Positions 32,383 to 42,289 of a stretch of 64,000 nt of DNA are shown here, one piece after another. Position numbers and translations under genes: made by a program. The notes beneath the pieces were generated by a model. That model ran no database searches, was not told the DNA's origin, and worked only from the letters and a program-made list of their open reading frames with translations. The number at the start of each line of letters is the position of its first letter. Positions within the stretch are counted from its first letter, which is position 1. The stretch is from Agromyces archimandritae (GTDB lineage Bacteria > Actinomycetota > Actinomycetes > Actinomycetales > Microbacteriaceae), in NCBI RefSeq assembly GCF_018024495.1, contig NZ_CP071696.1:1302001-1366000 (forward strand), read 5' to 3'.

Positions 32383-34125
32383 ATGAGCGACCCCAGCACG
32401 AACGACGCCGGCACGAGCGACACCGGCACGAGCGACGCCGCCGACGGCCGGCCCGCAGCATCCACCCCCGGCCCGCGGCCCGTGCGCGCCCCGCGCGGCA
32501 CCGAGCGCACCGCGCGCAGCTGGCAGACCGAGGCGCCGCTGCGGATGCTGATGAACAACCTCGACCCCGCGGTCGCCGAACGCCCCGACGATCTCGTCGT
32601 CTACGGCGGCACAGGGCGGGCCGCGCGCAGCTGGGCGGCGTTCGACGCGATCGTCGCAAGCCTGCGGGAGCTCGAGGGCGACGAGACGCTGCTGGTGCAG
32701 TCGGGCAAACCGGTTGGGGTGTTCCGCACGCACGAGTGGGCGCCGCGGGTGCTGATCGCGAACTCGAACCTCGTGCCCGACTGGGCGACGTGGCCGGAGT
32801 TCCGCCGCCTCGAGCACGAGGGCCTCACGATGTACGGGCAGATGACGGCGGGGTCGTGGATCTACATCGGCACGCAGGGCATCCTGCAGGGCACCTTCGA
32901 GACCTTCGCGGCGGTCGCCGAATCGCTCGGGCGCGACTCGCTCGCCGGCACCCTGACGCTGACCGCGGGCTGCGGCGGCATGGGCGGGGCGCAGCCGCTG
33001 GCGGTGACGATGAACGGCGGTGCGGTGCTCATCGTCGACGTGGATGCCTCGCGCCTCGAGCGCCGGGTCGCGCACGGCTACCTCGACGAGCTCGCCGCTT
33101 CGCTCGAGGAGGGGCTCGAGCGGGTGCTCGCGGCGAAGGCGGAGGGCCGGGCGCTGAGCGTCGGCGTCGTCGGCAATGCGGCGAGCGTGTTCCCCGAACT
33201 GCTCGCCCGGGGCGTGCCGGTGGATGTCGTCACCGATCAGACGAGCGCCCACGACCCGCTCTCGTACCTGCCCGAGGGGGTGCCGGTCGGCGAATGGGCG
33301 GAACTGGCGGCATCCGCACCCGAGGACTTCACGGCCCGCGCCCGGGCGTCGATGGCGCGGCACGTCGAGGCGATGGCGGGGTTCCGGGATGCCGGGGCGG
33401 CCGTCTTCGACTACGGCAACTCGATCCGCCGCGAGGCCGAGCTCGGCGGGCTCGCGCACGAGCGCGCCTTCGCGTTCCCCGGCTTCGTGCCCGCGTACAT
33501 CCGGCCCCTGTTCGCCGAGGGCAAGGGGCCGTTCCGCTGGGCGGCCTTGTCGGGCGACCCCGCCGATATCGCCGCGACCGACCGGGCCATCCTCGAGCTG
33601 TTCCCGCACGATGCGAAGCTTCGCCGGTGGATCGAGCAGGCCGGCGAGAAGGTGCGCTTCGAGGGGCTGCCGGCGCGGATCTGCTGGCTCGGCTACGGCG
33701 AACGACACCTCGCGGGGCTGCGGTTCAACGAGATGGTCGCCTCGGGCGAGCTCAGCGCGCCGGTCGTGATCGGCCGCGACCACCTCGACTCGGGCAGCGT
33801 CGCCTCGCCCTACCGCGAGACCGAGGCGATGGCCGACGGTTCGGATGCGATCGCCGACTGGCCGCTGCTGAACGCCCTGCTGAACACCGCCTCGGGGGCG
33901 ACATGGGTGTCGATCCACCACGGCGGCGGCGTCGGCATCGGCCGGTCGATCCACGCCGGGCAGGTCGTCGTCGCCGACGGCACGCCGCTCGCGGCCGAGA
34001 AGATCGCCCGCGTGCTCGTGAACGACCCGGGCACGGGCGTCATGCGCCACGCCGACGCCGGCTACGCGCGCGCCGTCGACGTCGCCCGCGAGCGCGGGGT
34101 GCGGCTGCCGATGGAGGGACGATGA
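32383..34125 (+). CDS. hutU: Urocanate hydratase (HutU)
   Basis: It converts urocanate to imidazolone propionate with tightly bound NAD. The 580-residue protein has a disordered 35-residue start, then [26 protein letters not shown], the Rossmann segment [20 protein letters not shown], the active-site Cys in [33 protein letters not shown] and [19 protein letters not shown]. The ATG at 32383 has the same context as hutH (ATCGGAG[G/C]ATGAGC). The protein could also start further in, near 32478. It is followed by hutI with a four-base overlap. Confidence 0.96.
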   Translation: MSDPSTNDAGTSDTGTSDAADGRPAASTPGPRPVRAPRGTERTARSWQTEAPLRMLMNNLDPAVAERPDDLVVYGGTGRAARSWAAFDAIVASLRELEGDETLLVQSGKPVGVFRTHEWAPRVLIANSNLVPDWATWPEFRRLEHEGLTMYGQMTAGSWIYIGTQGILQGTFETFAAVAESLGRDSLAGTLTLTAGCGGMGGAQPLAVTMNGGAVLIVDVDASRLERRVAHGYLDELAASLEEGLERVLAAKAEGRALSVGVVGNAASVFPELLARGVPVDVVTDQTSAHDPLSYLPEGVPVGEWAELAASAPEDFTARARASMARHVEAMAGFRDAGAAVFDYGNSIRREAELGGLAHERAFAFPGFVPAYIRPLFAEGKGPFRWAALSGDPADIAATDRAILELFPHDAKLRRWIEQAGEKVRFEGLPARICWLGYGERHLAGLRFNEMVASGELSAPVVIGRDHLDSGSVASPYRETEAMADGSDAIADWPLLNALLNTASGATWVSIHHGGGVGIGRSIHAGQVVVADGTPLAAEKIARVLVNDPGTGVMRHADAGYARAVDVARERGVRLPMEGR

Positions 34126-35294
34126 GCCTCCTCGTCACCGGCATCGGCGAGCTCGTCACGAACGAGCCGTCGACGCCCGGTGCGGAGCCCGGCCCGCTCG
34201 GCCTCGTGCGCGACGCGGCCGTGCTCATCGAGGGCGAGCGGGTCGCGTGGGCCGGGCCGGCCGCCCGGGCCCCGGCCGCCGATTCCGCGGTGGATGCCGG
34301 CGGCTCCGCCGTCATCCCGGGCTTCGTCGACAGTCACACGCATCTCGTGTTCGCCGGCGACCGTTCGGCGGAGTTCGAGGCGCGCATGGCGGGCCGCCCG
34401 TACACCGCGGGCGGCATCCGCACCACCGTCGCCGCCACGCGCGCGGCCTCCGACGCCGAGTTGCGTTCGCGCCTGGCCGGCTTCGTGCGCGAATTGCACG
34501 CGCAGGGCACGACGACGTTCGAGGTGAAATCGGGGTACGGCCTGGGCGTCGCCGAGGAGGAGCGGCTCGTCCGCCTCGCCCGGGAGGTCACCGCCGAGGT
34601 CACGTTCCTCGGCGCGCACGTCGTGCCGCCCGAGTTCGACGGCGATGCCGACGCCTATGTCGAGCGCGTCATCGGGCCCATGCTGACGGCGTGCGCCCCG
34701 TTCGCGCGCTGGATCGACGTCTTCTGCGAGCGCGGCGCGTTCACCGTGGGGCAGTCGCGGCGGGTGCTGCAGGCGGGGGCGGATGCGGGGCTCGGGGTGC
34801 GCGTGCACGCCGGCCAGCTCGGGCCGGGCGAGGGGGTGCGGCTCGCCGTGGAGCTCGGTGCGGCCTCCGTGGACCACTGCACCTTCCTCACCGATGCGGA
34901 TGTGGCCGCCCTCGCCGGCTCCGACACGGTCGCGACGCTGCTGCCCGGGGTCGAGTTCTCGACCCGGCAGCCGTACCCTTCGGGCCGGCGGCTCGTGGAT
35001 GCCGGCGCGACAGTCGCCCTCGCAAGCGACTGCAATCCGGGGTCGAGCTTCACGAGTTCGATGGCGTTCTGCATCGCCGTCGCGGTGCGCGATATGGGGC
35101 TGACCCCGGCCGAGGCGGTGCGGGCGGCGACCGCCGGCGGGGCGCGGGCGCTGCGCCGCGACGACGTGGGCGTGCTGCGGCCGGGTTCCCGCGCCGACCT
35201 CGTGCGGCTTCGGGCGCCGTCGTATGTGCATCTCGCCTACCGGCCCGGGGTGCCGCTCGTCGACACGGTGTGGATCGGCGGCGTGCCCGTCTGA
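34122..35294 (+). CDS. hutI: Imidazolonepropionase (HutI)
   Basis: It opens the imidazolone ring to N-formimino-L-glutamate. This 390-residue amidohydrolase has the metal-binding [52 protein letters not shown] and [14 protein letters not shown]. The start overlaps the hutU stop (ATGA). Downstream, 35295-35453 holds only a family C inverted repeat (GGCATCCAC and GTGGATGCC, about 35326-35352) between convergent genes. Confidence 0.96.
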   Translation: MSLLVTGIGELVTNEPSTPGAEPGPLGLVRDAAVLIEGERVAWAGPAARAPAADSAVDAGGSAVIPGFVDSHTHLVFAGDRSAEFEARMAGRPYTAGGIRTTVAATRAASDAELRSRLAGFVRELHAQGTTTFEVKSGYGLGVAEEERLVRLAREVTAEVTFLGAHVVPPEFDGDADAYVERVIGPMLTACAPFARWIDVFCERGAFTVGQSRRVLQAGADAGLGVRVHAGQLGPGEGVRLAVELGAASVDHCTFLTDADVAALAGSDTVATLLPGVEFSTRQPYPSGRRLVDAGATVALASDCNPGSSFTSSMAFCIAVAVRDMGLTPAEAVRAATAGGARALRRDDVGVLRPGSRADLVRLRAPSYVHLAYRPGVPLVDTVWIGGVPV

Positions 35295-35453
35295 CCTGGT
35301 TCCGCGAGGCCGGCGCGCCGGGGCATCCACTCGCGAACACGACGGTGGATGCCGAGGGACGGCACCGGGGTGGGAGGAGCGCCGCCCCTCGGCGGTCGGA
35401 GGGGGCCGGACGATGTGGTTCGGGTCGTCCGAGCTCATCATCCGGCTCCCCGT

Positions 35454-36305
35454 CTATTCGACTTCAGGCATGCCCTCACCCGAAGCCCTCTGCGAATCGG
35501 CGTCGACCGGGTCGCCGTCGTGCGGCTCGATCGTGCGCGGGTCGATGAGCCGGAACGATGCCCCCGTGGGATCGGTGACCCACGCGGTGCGGCCCTGCGT
35601 CGACGCCTCCGGCTGGGCGAGCACCGTGCCGCCGAGCTCTTCGACCCGGCCGACGGCCGCATCCACATCGGCGGTGTCGAAGTACACCTCCCAGTGGGAG
35701 GGGATCTCATGCGGCATCCACCGCGACGCATCCATGATGCCCGCGAGGCGTTCGCCGCCGTCGCTCAGCACCGCGTACCGGAACACGTCGTCGTCGCCGA
35801 TGCGCTCCGTGTGCCAGTCGAACGCGCGCTCGTAGAACTCGACGGCGCGCTCGAAGTCGCGCGTGTACAACTCGAACCAGGCCGCCTCGCCCGGCTCGGC
35901 GAGCTCGGTGAACCCGGCGAAGGCATCCGGCTCCCAGTAGCCGACCTGCGCCCCGCCGACATCCTCGGCCAGACCCGCCACACCGGTGCTGCCGATCTCG
36001 CTCGGGCCGGCCGTGTTGACCCCGCCGGCCTCGGCGATGCGCTCATGCGTCGTGTCGGCGTCATCGGTGCGCAGGTAGACGTTCCAGGCATCCGGCGCAT
36101 GGGCGCTCGCGTCGTACTGCACGGCGCCGGCCACACGCGCCCCGCCCGAGCGGAAGGTGACGTATCCGCCCGCGAGATCCTCATCGCCCCGGTCGGCCTG
36201 CCAGCCGAAGAGCTCCGTGTAGAAATGCACCGCCTTGGCGAGGTCGCTCGTGCCCAGGTCGGTCCAGCACGGCGCCCCGATGACGTCGTCACGCACTCCG
36301 CTCAT
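35454..36305 (-). CDS. Two-domain VOC (glyoxalase-like) protein
   Basis: This 283-residue protein has two tandem vicinal-oxygen-chelate domains: about 10-125 (IGAPCWTDLGTSDLAKAVHFYTELFGWQ) and 140-265 (AAWFELYTRDFERAVEFYERAFDWH). The second ends with TDPTGASFRLIDPR. Related proteins are annotated as hydroxylases or antibiotic-resistance proteins without strong evidence. The ATG at 36305 begins MSGVRDDVIG. It is a single gene, convergent with hutI. Confidence 0.85.
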   Translation of the reverse strand: MSGVRDDVIGAPCWTDLGTSDLAKAVHFYTELFGWQADRGDEDLAGGYVTFRSGGARVAGAVQYDASAHAPDAWNVYLRTDDADTTHERIAEAGGVNTAGPSEIGSTGVAGLAEDVGGAQVGYWEPDAFAGFTELAEPGEAAWFELYTRDFERAVEFYERAFDWHTERIGDDDVFRYAVLSDGGERLAGIMDASRWMPHEIPSHWEVYFDTADVDAAVGRVEELGGTVLAQPEASTQGRTAWVTDPTGASFRLIDPRTIEPHDGDPVDADSQRASGEGMPEVE

Positions 36306-36489
36306 GAGCCCGTCCCCCTTCTCCGGCCCCCACCGGATGCGCCCTGCGGATTCCGGTTCGCATTGTGCCCGGTTTCCGCTGCAGGTCCCGTCACTGTACG
36401 CGACGGACCCGGCATCCGCCCCCTCAGTTCTGGCGAATCCCCTGTGAAACGGGGTGGGCGCCGCGGGGCGCGGGCGGGCAGGCAGGCAG

Positions 36490-36705
36490 CGCCTCCGGGC
36501 GGCGAGGTGACGCGAAGTGCGGTTCACCGGCGATGCAAGCAGCCGTTTGCGTCATCTCGCCGGGCCAGGGCGGCGCGCGCGGGCGGGCGGCGCCTCCGGC
36601 CGGCGAGGTGACGCGAAGTGCGGTTCACCGGCGATGCGAGCAGCCGTTTGCGTCATCTCGCCGGGCCAGGCCGGCGCGGGCGCGCGGGCGGGCAGCGCCT
36701 CCGGT
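36490..36705. repeat. Tandem palindromic repeat (family E), period about 101 bp
   Basis: Units begin CGCCTCCGG at 36490, 36591 and 36696 (third cut short). In the first, GGCGAGGTGACGC (36501-36513) pairs with GCGTCATCTCGCC (36549-36561). The last, partial unit runs up to the stop codon of the arginase-family gene at 36718. No gene is present in 36306-36717. Confidence 0.88.
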
Positions 36706-36717
36706 CGGCGAGGCGGC

Positions 36718-37830
36718 TCAGTCGGCGATGCCTGCGATGCCTGCGATGCCGGCCGCGAACTCGAGCACGCAGAGAGCGGCCAGGCGCACGGTGCGCCCGT
36801 CGGGGGCGTCGGCCATGGCATCCACTTCGGCGATATCGGCCGACCTCACCCGCCGGTCGGCGGCGGCCGCGCGCACGAGTGCACGCAACTCCCACGCGGC
36901 GAGACCGCCGGGCACCGACGCCGGGCAGCCCGGCGCGACGGAACGGTCGCACGCATCCACATCGATGTCCAGGTGCACCGGGCCGCCGGCCGCCCCGGCG
37001 ATCTCGAGCGCCTCGGCCATGACGTCGGCGGGCGGGCGGCGGTGCAGCGCGTCGCGGTGGACGACGGTGATGCCGGCATCCGCCGCCCTGGCCGCATACT
37101 CGGCCGAATTCGCGAAATCCTGGATGCCGATCTGCACGACCCGGCGTCCGTCCAGCCCCGCCTCGAGCAGCCGCCGCACGGGCGAGCCGTTGGAGACGCC
37201 GTCGCGCAGGTCGAAATGCGCGTCGATCGTGATGAGGCCGGCGGTGGATGCCGCGGCGCGGTCGTCCTGCCCGGCGGTGGATGCCGGGGCGCGATCGTCT
37301 CCCGGCGCAGCGGATGCCGTGGCGCGATCCCCCGCCGGGACCGCGCCCTGCGATCCCACGCCCGCCGTCCACGCCGCCCACGCCCCGAGCGCGACCGGCA
37401 CCGTCAGCGAGTTGTCGCCGCCGACCGCGATCAGCCTCTCCGCGGCGGCGAGCGCCGCCTCGACGGCCGCGCGCGTGCGCGCCTCGCCTGCGGCGCCGTC
37501 GGGGTCGGCGACATCGCCGGCATCCACGACGGGCAGGAGCCCGAGGTCGACGACGCCGCGGCCGCCGTGCCCGGCCGCACCGCCCGGCCCCCGCCGCGCA
37601 TCCGCACCCGCGTCGGGCATGAGCGCCGGACTGTACCGCCGCAGCGCATCCCGCACCGCCGCGGGCGTCGCATGGGCGCCGGTCGGCGACAGCGAGGTGC
37701 GCCAGGTCGGCACTCCGAGCAGGGCGAGCGCCGCCCGCGAACCGCCCGGCGGCGGCCATCCACCCGCCCGCGGCCAGAGCGGATCATCGTGCAACGGCGC
37801 CCGCGGCGCCCCGTCTTCGGCGGTGCCCAT
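36718..37830 (-). CDS. Arginase/agmatinase/formimidoylglutamase family protein, possible HutG
   Basis: This is a 370-residue ureohydrolase-fold protein. Two manganese motifs are normal: IDAHFDLRD and HLDIDVDACDRSVAPGCPASVPGG. The first motif reads AVGGDNSLT, with Asn where most family members have His (GGDHS). Between it and IDAHFD lies an insert built from three 11-residue repeats (GDRATASAAPG, DDRAPASTAGQ, DDRAAASTAG), encoded by a 33-bp tandem unit at about 37244-37342. Position near hutU-hutI suggests formiminoglutamate hydrolysis, completing the pathway. Agmatinase or guanidinobutyrase activity is possible. The C-terminus ends GIAGIAGIAD, a small tandem repeat. Confidence 0.75.
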   Translation of the reverse strand: MGTAEDGAPRAPLHDDPLWPRAGGWPPPGGSRAALALLGVPTWRTSLSPTGAHATPAAVRDALRRYSPALMPDAGADARRGPGGAAGHGGRGVVDLGLLPVVDAGDVADPDGAAGEARTRAAVEAALAAAERLIAVGGDNSLTVPVALGAWAAWTAGVGSQGAVPAGDRATASAAPGDDRAPASTAGQDDRAAASTAGLITIDAHFDLRDGVSNGSPVRRLLEAGLDGRRVVQIGIQDFANSAEYAARAADAGITVVHRDALHRRPPADVMAEALEIAGAAGGPVHLDIDVDACDRSVAPGCPASVPGGLAAWELRALVRAAAADRRVRSADIAEVDAMADAPDGRTVRLAALCVLEFAAGIAGIAGIAD

Positions 37831-37910
37831 CCCCCGACGCTAGCGCGATCACCCGCACCGCCGTCCGCGGCCGCCCCCACAGCGAAGTGATACCAACGAC
37901 CCCCGAACGA

Positions 37911-40901
37911 TCACTTACGCCGCGAAGACCGCCGCCACCGCATCCACGCCTTCCGCAGCTCCTCGACCCAGATGACGAGGGTCGCCGCGGTGATCGCGAC
38001 GAGCCAGTGCGCCCAGTCGAGCGGTGCGGTGCCGAATGCGGTCTGCAGCGGCGGCAGGGTGACGACGAGCACCTGCAGCACGATGCCGAGGCCGACGGCG
38101 GCGAGCAGCCACCGGTTCGAAAGCAGCCCTCGGAACGCACTGGAGTATTCCGACCGGGCGTTGAACGGTGCGAGCAACGCCATGAAGACGAGGGTCGTGA
38201 AGCCGGCGGTGCGCGCGACGTCGATGCCGTCGGTGCCGCCCGGGATGAGCCCGCCGGGCAGGAACACGTCGATGACGAGCAGCGTCGCGATCGACATCGT
38301 GAGCCCCGTCGAGGCGATGCCGGCCCACATCCGGCCGTCGATGACGCGGTCGTGGATGCCGCGGGGCGGCCTGGCCATGACGTCGTCGATCTCGGGGTCG
38401 ACGCCCATCGCGAGCGCGGGCGCCGAGTCGGTGACGAGGTTGATCCACAGGATCTGCGTCGCCAGCAGCGGCACGACGATCGCGTCGCCGGATGCCTGCG
38501 AGAGACCGAGCACACCGGCGAACACGACGCCGAGGAACACGGTGAGCACCTCGCCCATGTTGGAATACAGCAGGTAGCGCAGGAATTTGCGGATGTTGTC
38601 GAAGATGACCCGGCCCTCGCGCACGGCCTCGACGATGGTCGCGAAGTCGTCGTCGGCGAGCACCATGCGCGCCGCCTCCTTCGTGACCTCGGTTCCGGTG
38701 ATGCCCATCGCGATGCCGATGTCGGCGGATTTCAGCGCGGGCGCGTCGTTCACGCCGTCGCCGGTCATCGCGACGACCTGCCCGTCGGCCTGCAGCACGT
38801 CGACGATGCGCAGTTTGTGCGCGGGCGAGACGCGCGCGAAGACGGAGACGTTCCGCACGGCATCCCGGAACTCCCGGTCGTCCATCGCGTCGAGCTCGGC
38901 GCCGGTGCGGGCCGGCCCGCCGGGTTCGATGATGCCGAGGTCGGCGGCGATGCGCGCCGCGGTGGCGGGGTGGTCGCCGGTGATCATGATGATGCGGATG
39001 CCGGCGGCGTGCGCTTCGGCGACGGCCGGCCGCACCTCGGGGCGGGGCGGGTCGATGATGCCGACGACGCCGGCGAAGACGAGGTCGCGTTCGTGGGTTT
39101 CGTCGACGTCGTCGGGTGCGGATGCCGCGGCGCGGCCCGGCTGCCCCGCAGCGGATGCCGTGGCGCCGTCTTCCGGGGCGGCCGCGCGACCGGCATCCAC
39201 CCCCGAGACCGCCGGCACCGCATCGAACTCGGGCGCCTCGCGGTAGGCGACCCCGAGCGTGCGGAACGCGTTGGCCGAGAGCGCCTCGACCTCGCCGAGG
39301 ATCCGCTCGCGGCCGGCGTCGTCGAGCACGGCGCTGCCGTCGCCGACCCGCACGCGGGTGCACCGGCCGAGGAGCACGTCGGGGGCGCCCTTGCTGAGGA
39401 CGTAGGCGGTGCCGTCGCCCCGGCGGTGCACGGTCGACATCATCTTGCGTTCGGAGCTGAACGGCACCTCGCCGGTGCGTTCGAAGCCGGCCGCCCGCTC
39501 GGGCACCCCGTCGAGTTTGCGAGCGGCGACGAGGAACGCGGCCTCCGTCGGGTCGCCCTCGATGCGCCAGGTGCCGTCGACCTCGGCGAGCTGGGCGTCG
39601 TTGGCGAGCGATCCGGCGCCGAGCACGAGCTCGGCCTCCTCACGCAGCGGCCCGGCCTCGAGCGGCCGCCCGCCGACCGTCGCGGACCCGACGGGGCGGT
39701 AGCCCACGCCGCCGAGCTCGACGGTTCCGCTCGCGGTGACGACGCGTTCGATCGTCATCTGGTTCTGGGTCAGGGTGCCGGTCTTGTCGGTGCAGATGAC
39801 CGATGCCGAACCGAGCGTCTCGACGCTCGAGAGTGATTTGACGACGGCGTTCCGCTTCGCCATCCGCTGCACGCCGAGAGCGAGGACGACCGACAAGACC
39901 GCCGGCAGCCCCTCGGGCACGGCGGCGACGGCGAGGGAGACGCCGAGCAGCAGGATCGTGACGACGTCGGCGAGCGAGTGGATGCCCTCGACGAGCGCGA
40001 GGGTGACCATGACGACGAGGGCGATGACGATGACGACGCGCCCGAGCATCCGCCCGAGCCGCCCGACCTCGGTCTGCAGCGGCGACGCCTCGGATTCGGT
40101 CTCGTCGAGCATGGTCGCGATGGCGCCCATCTCGGTGCGCATGCCGGTCGCGGTGACGATCGCCCGGCCGGTTCCGCGGGTGACGGCGGTGCCTTTGAAG
40201 ACCATGTCGTTCCGGTCGCCGATGGATGCCGGTGCGCTCAGCGTCGCCGCATCCTTCTCGACGGGCTGGCTCTCACCCGTGAGCGAGGCCTCGGCGATGT
40301 GCAGCGAGTTCGCGCGCAGCAGCCGCCCGTCGGCGCCGACCTGGTCGCCTTCGGCGAGGACGAGCACGTCGCCCGGCACGAGTTCGGCGGCGGGGACGGT
40401 GACGATGCGACCGGCCCGCAACACCTGGGATCGGGCTTCGGTCATCTCGGCGAGCGCGGCGACGGCATGCTCGGCGCGGGCCTCCTGCACGAGGCCGAGC
40501 ACGGCGTTGGCGACGATGATGACGGCGATGACGATCGCGTCGACGGGGGCGCCGTGGGCGCCTTCGATGATCCAGGCGGCGATCGAGATCACGACGGCGG
40601 CGAGCAGCAGGATGATGAGCGGATCGGCGAACTGGGCGACGATGCGCTTCCAGAGCGGATGCGTGCGGGCGGCCCGCAATTCGTTGGGCCCGTGCTCGAC
40701 GAGGCGTGCGGATGCCTCGGCGTCGCTCAGACCGGCGGCCGGATCGACGCGGTGCGCCCGGGCGACCTCCTCCGCGTCGAGCACGGAGGGGTCGGGCACG
40801 GAGGGGTCGGGCGCTGCGCCTGGCGGTGCCCCGCCTGCGGGCACACCGCCGCCGGCATCCGCCCCCGACGGATGCGGCCGTGCGTTCCCCTCGCGCGCCA
40901 C
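37911..40901 (-). CDS. P-type cation-transporting ATPase, Ca2+ (type II) class
   Basis: This 996-residue pump has the TGES actuator motif (ASLTGESQPVEK), PEGLPA in TM4, the phosphorylation site ICTDKTGTLTQN, MITGDHPATA, TGDGVNDAPALKSADIG and six C-terminal membrane segments. SNMGEVLTVF and INLVTDSAPALAMG keep the Asn, Glu and Asp residues used for calcium in PMR1/SERCA-like pumps. In the nucleotide domain an insert of about 35 residues (GVDAGRAAAPEDGATASAAG...) is encoded by two units of the 33-bp repeat also found in the arginase-family gene. It is transcribed leftward, 80 bp upstream of that gene. Confidence 0.92.
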   Translation of the reverse strand: MAREGNARPHPSGADAGGGVPAGGAPPGAAPDPSVPDPSVLDAEEVARAHRVDPAAGLSDAEASARLVEHGPNELRAARTHPLWKRIVAQFADPLIILLLAAVVISIAAWIIEGAHGAPVDAIVIAVIIVANAVLGLVQEARAEHAVAALAEMTEARSQVLRAGRIVTVPAAELVPGDVLVLAEGDQVGADGRLLRANSLHIAEASLTGESQPVEKDAATLSAPASIGDRNDMVFKGTAVTRGTGRAIVTATGMRTEMGAIATMLDETESEASPLQTEVGRLGRMLGRVVIVIALVVMVTLALVEGIHSLADVVTILLLGVSLAVAAVPEGLPAVLSVVLALGVQRMAKRNAVVKSLSSVETLGSASVICTDKTGTLTQNQMTIERVVTASGTVELGGVGYRPVGSATVGGRPLEAGPLREEAELVLGAGSLANDAQLAEVDGTWRIEGDPTEAAFLVAARKLDGVPERAAGFERTGEVPFSSERKMMSTVHRRGDGTAYVLSKGAPDVLLGRCTRVRVGDGSAVLDDAGRERILGEVEALSANAFRTLGVAYREAPEFDAVPAVSGVDAGRAAAPEDGATASAAGQPGRAAASAPDDVDETHERDLVFAGVVGIIDPPRPEVRPAVAEAHAAGIRIIMITGDHPATAARIAADLGIIEPGGPARTGAELDAMDDREFRDAVRNVSVFARVSPAHKLRIVDVLQADGQVVAMTGDGVNDAPALKSADIGIAMGITGTEVTKEAARMVLADDDFATIVEAVREGRVIFDNIRKFLRYLLYSNMGEVLTVFLGVVFAGVLGLSQASGDAIVVPLLATQILWINLVTDSAPALAMGVDPEIDDVMARPPRGIHDRVIDGRMWAGIASTGLTMSIATLLVIDVFLPGGLIPGGTDGIDVARTAGFTTLVFMALLAPFNARSEYSSAFRGLLSNRWLLAAVGLGIVLQVLVVTLPPLQTAFGTAPLDWAHWLVAITAATLVIWVEELRKAWMRWRRSSRRK

Positions 40902-40932
40902 CTTCCCAGTCTGCTGGGGCGGCGCCCGCCGC

Positions 40933-41003
40933 TCAAGCGCCGCGCCGCGCGCGACCCGGCCTCCGGTGCCCGCTCCGACGCCACAGGCCGAGATCGACGC
41001 CGG
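40933..41003. repeat. 71-bp direct repeat, left copy
   Basis: It starts TCAAGCGCCGCGCCGC and ends GATCGACGCCGG, and is identical by eye to 42797-42867. It lies between the Ca2+ ATPase start and the DUF4143 stop. The two copies bound a 1793-bp segment. Confidence 0.9.
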
Positions 41004-41009
41004 GAGTGT

Positions 41010-42281
41010 TCACGGTCCCAGAAGCGCAAGCGGCACCACGGCGACGCCATCCGGTCGCCGGTAGGCGAACCGGCCCGTCGTGATGACGAGTCGATCGGTG
41101 ATGCGATCCCCGAGTTGGTCTTTCAACCAGTTGAGGTGTCGCACGTCGCGATCATCTGCCGCTCCCTTTAGCTTCACCTCGATAGCAACGGTGCGTTGCA
41201 TCCCGCGGTACACGATGAGGTCGATTTCGTGTTCCGTGTTCTTGGTTCGCAGGTGACCGACAGATGCCTGCGCGGCGTCTGCGTAGACCCGCACCGACTG
41301 AGCCGCCAAGGACTCGAACAAGGACCCGAGCCACGTGTCGGCACCTGCCCCGATCCGCGGGCCTTTACCGTGCAACAGATCGTCACGGTCCACCCCGGTG
41401 AGTCGGGCCGCGAGCGCCGTGTCCACGAGGAAGTGCTTCGAGCTCTTCGTCAACCGTCTCAGTGGCGCAAGCACCGGAACCCACGCCTCGATCGGGTCGA
41501 GTACGAAAATCCTGCTGAGATGCTCCCGATAGCTCGCGATCGTTTGTCTGGCCGGTTTCTCGGCTTCACCCGGCGTCGCCGCATCGAGGATCGCTGTGTA
41601 CGACGCATCTGTGGCCGTTGCCGCCCCGTATGCGGCGAGCCAGGCTCGAAGAGCCGCGGGATGCCGCACAAGCATGCCGTTTTCAGGGAGTTCGTGATCG
41701 ACGATTCGGGTCAGATAGCTGTCGAGCTGCTGGACTCTGAGTCGTTCCGGTAGGTCACGGATGCCAGGGAATCCTGAGCGAAGGATCTCCTCGGTGTAGT
41801 CCGCGAGCGTGAGCGAGGTCTCACCCGAGATCCGTTGCTCGCGTCCTTCGAGAAGAGCCGACAGCGAAACCGTCGGTTCTGCAAGGCCCCGTTCGGCGAA
41901 GGACAGTGGGCGCATCACCAGGCTCACGATGCGGCCCGCTCCGGAGTGGATGCGCGTGCCGGGTGCAACATCTGCAGAGCCGGCAAGCAGGAATCGTCCC
42001 CCGGAGTTGTCGGCGTCTACAGCGCGTCGCACTCGGTCCCACACCGGCGGATATAGCTGCCACTCATCGATGAAGACAGGGGCTGGCGCATGCTCGATCA
42101 GACTCAGATCGGCTTCGATGGTCGTACGCTCGAACGGATCATCGAGCGAATACACGGTGCTCGCGCGTTGGAGTGCGGTCGCTGTCTTCCCGACACCCTT
42201 GGCCCCCTCCAGTGCGATCGCGGCAAGTCCCGGCATCAAGTCGTCCAGGGTCTGATCCAGAATCCGTCGGGTATAGACCAT
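41010..42281 (-). CDS. DUF4143-type AAA ATPase (COG1373-like), copy 2
   Basis: This 423-residue paralogue of the protein at 1574-2842 shares the same plan: MVYTRRILDQTLDDL, Walker A GAKGVGKT, Walker B PVFIDEWQLYPPVW, GSADVAPGTRIHSGAGRIVSLVMRPLSF, a DUF4143-like middle and the nuclease-like TVAIEVKLKG near the end. Identity is high over the whole length. The gene fills most of a 1.8-kb segment flanked by 71-bp direct repeats, and its GC content is lower than the surroundings. These points suggest gain as a cassette. Function is unknown; toxin-antitoxin or defence roles have been guessed for the family but are not shown here. Confidence 0.88.
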   Translation of the reverse strand: MVYTRRILDQTLDDLMPGLAAIALEGAKGVGKTATALQRASTVYSLDDPFERTTIEADLSLIEHAPAPVFIDEWQLYPPVWDRVRRAVDADNSGGRFLLAGSADVAPGTRIHSGAGRIVSLVMRPLSFAERGLAEPTVSLSALLEGREQRISGETSLTLADYTEEILRSGFPGIRDLPERLRVQQLDSYLTRIVDHELPENGMLVRHPAALRAWLAAYGAATATDASYTAILDAATPGEAEKPARQTIASYREHLSRIFVLDPIEAWVPVLAPLRRLTKSSKHFLVDTALAARLTGVDRDDLLHGKGPRIGAGADTWLGSLFESLAAQSVRVYADAAQASVGHLRTKNTEHEIDLIVYRGMQRTVAIEVKLKGAADDRDVRHLNWLKDQLGDRITDRLVITTGRFAYRRPDGVAVVPLALLGP

Positions 42282-42289
42282 GTTCTGAA

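Noticed and set aside
37885..37916. AAGTGAT...ATCACTT inverted repeat as an operator or terminator
   Set aside because: Only 7 bp per arm, overlapping the Ca2+ ATPase stop codon. It has no T tract and was not seen elsewhere.
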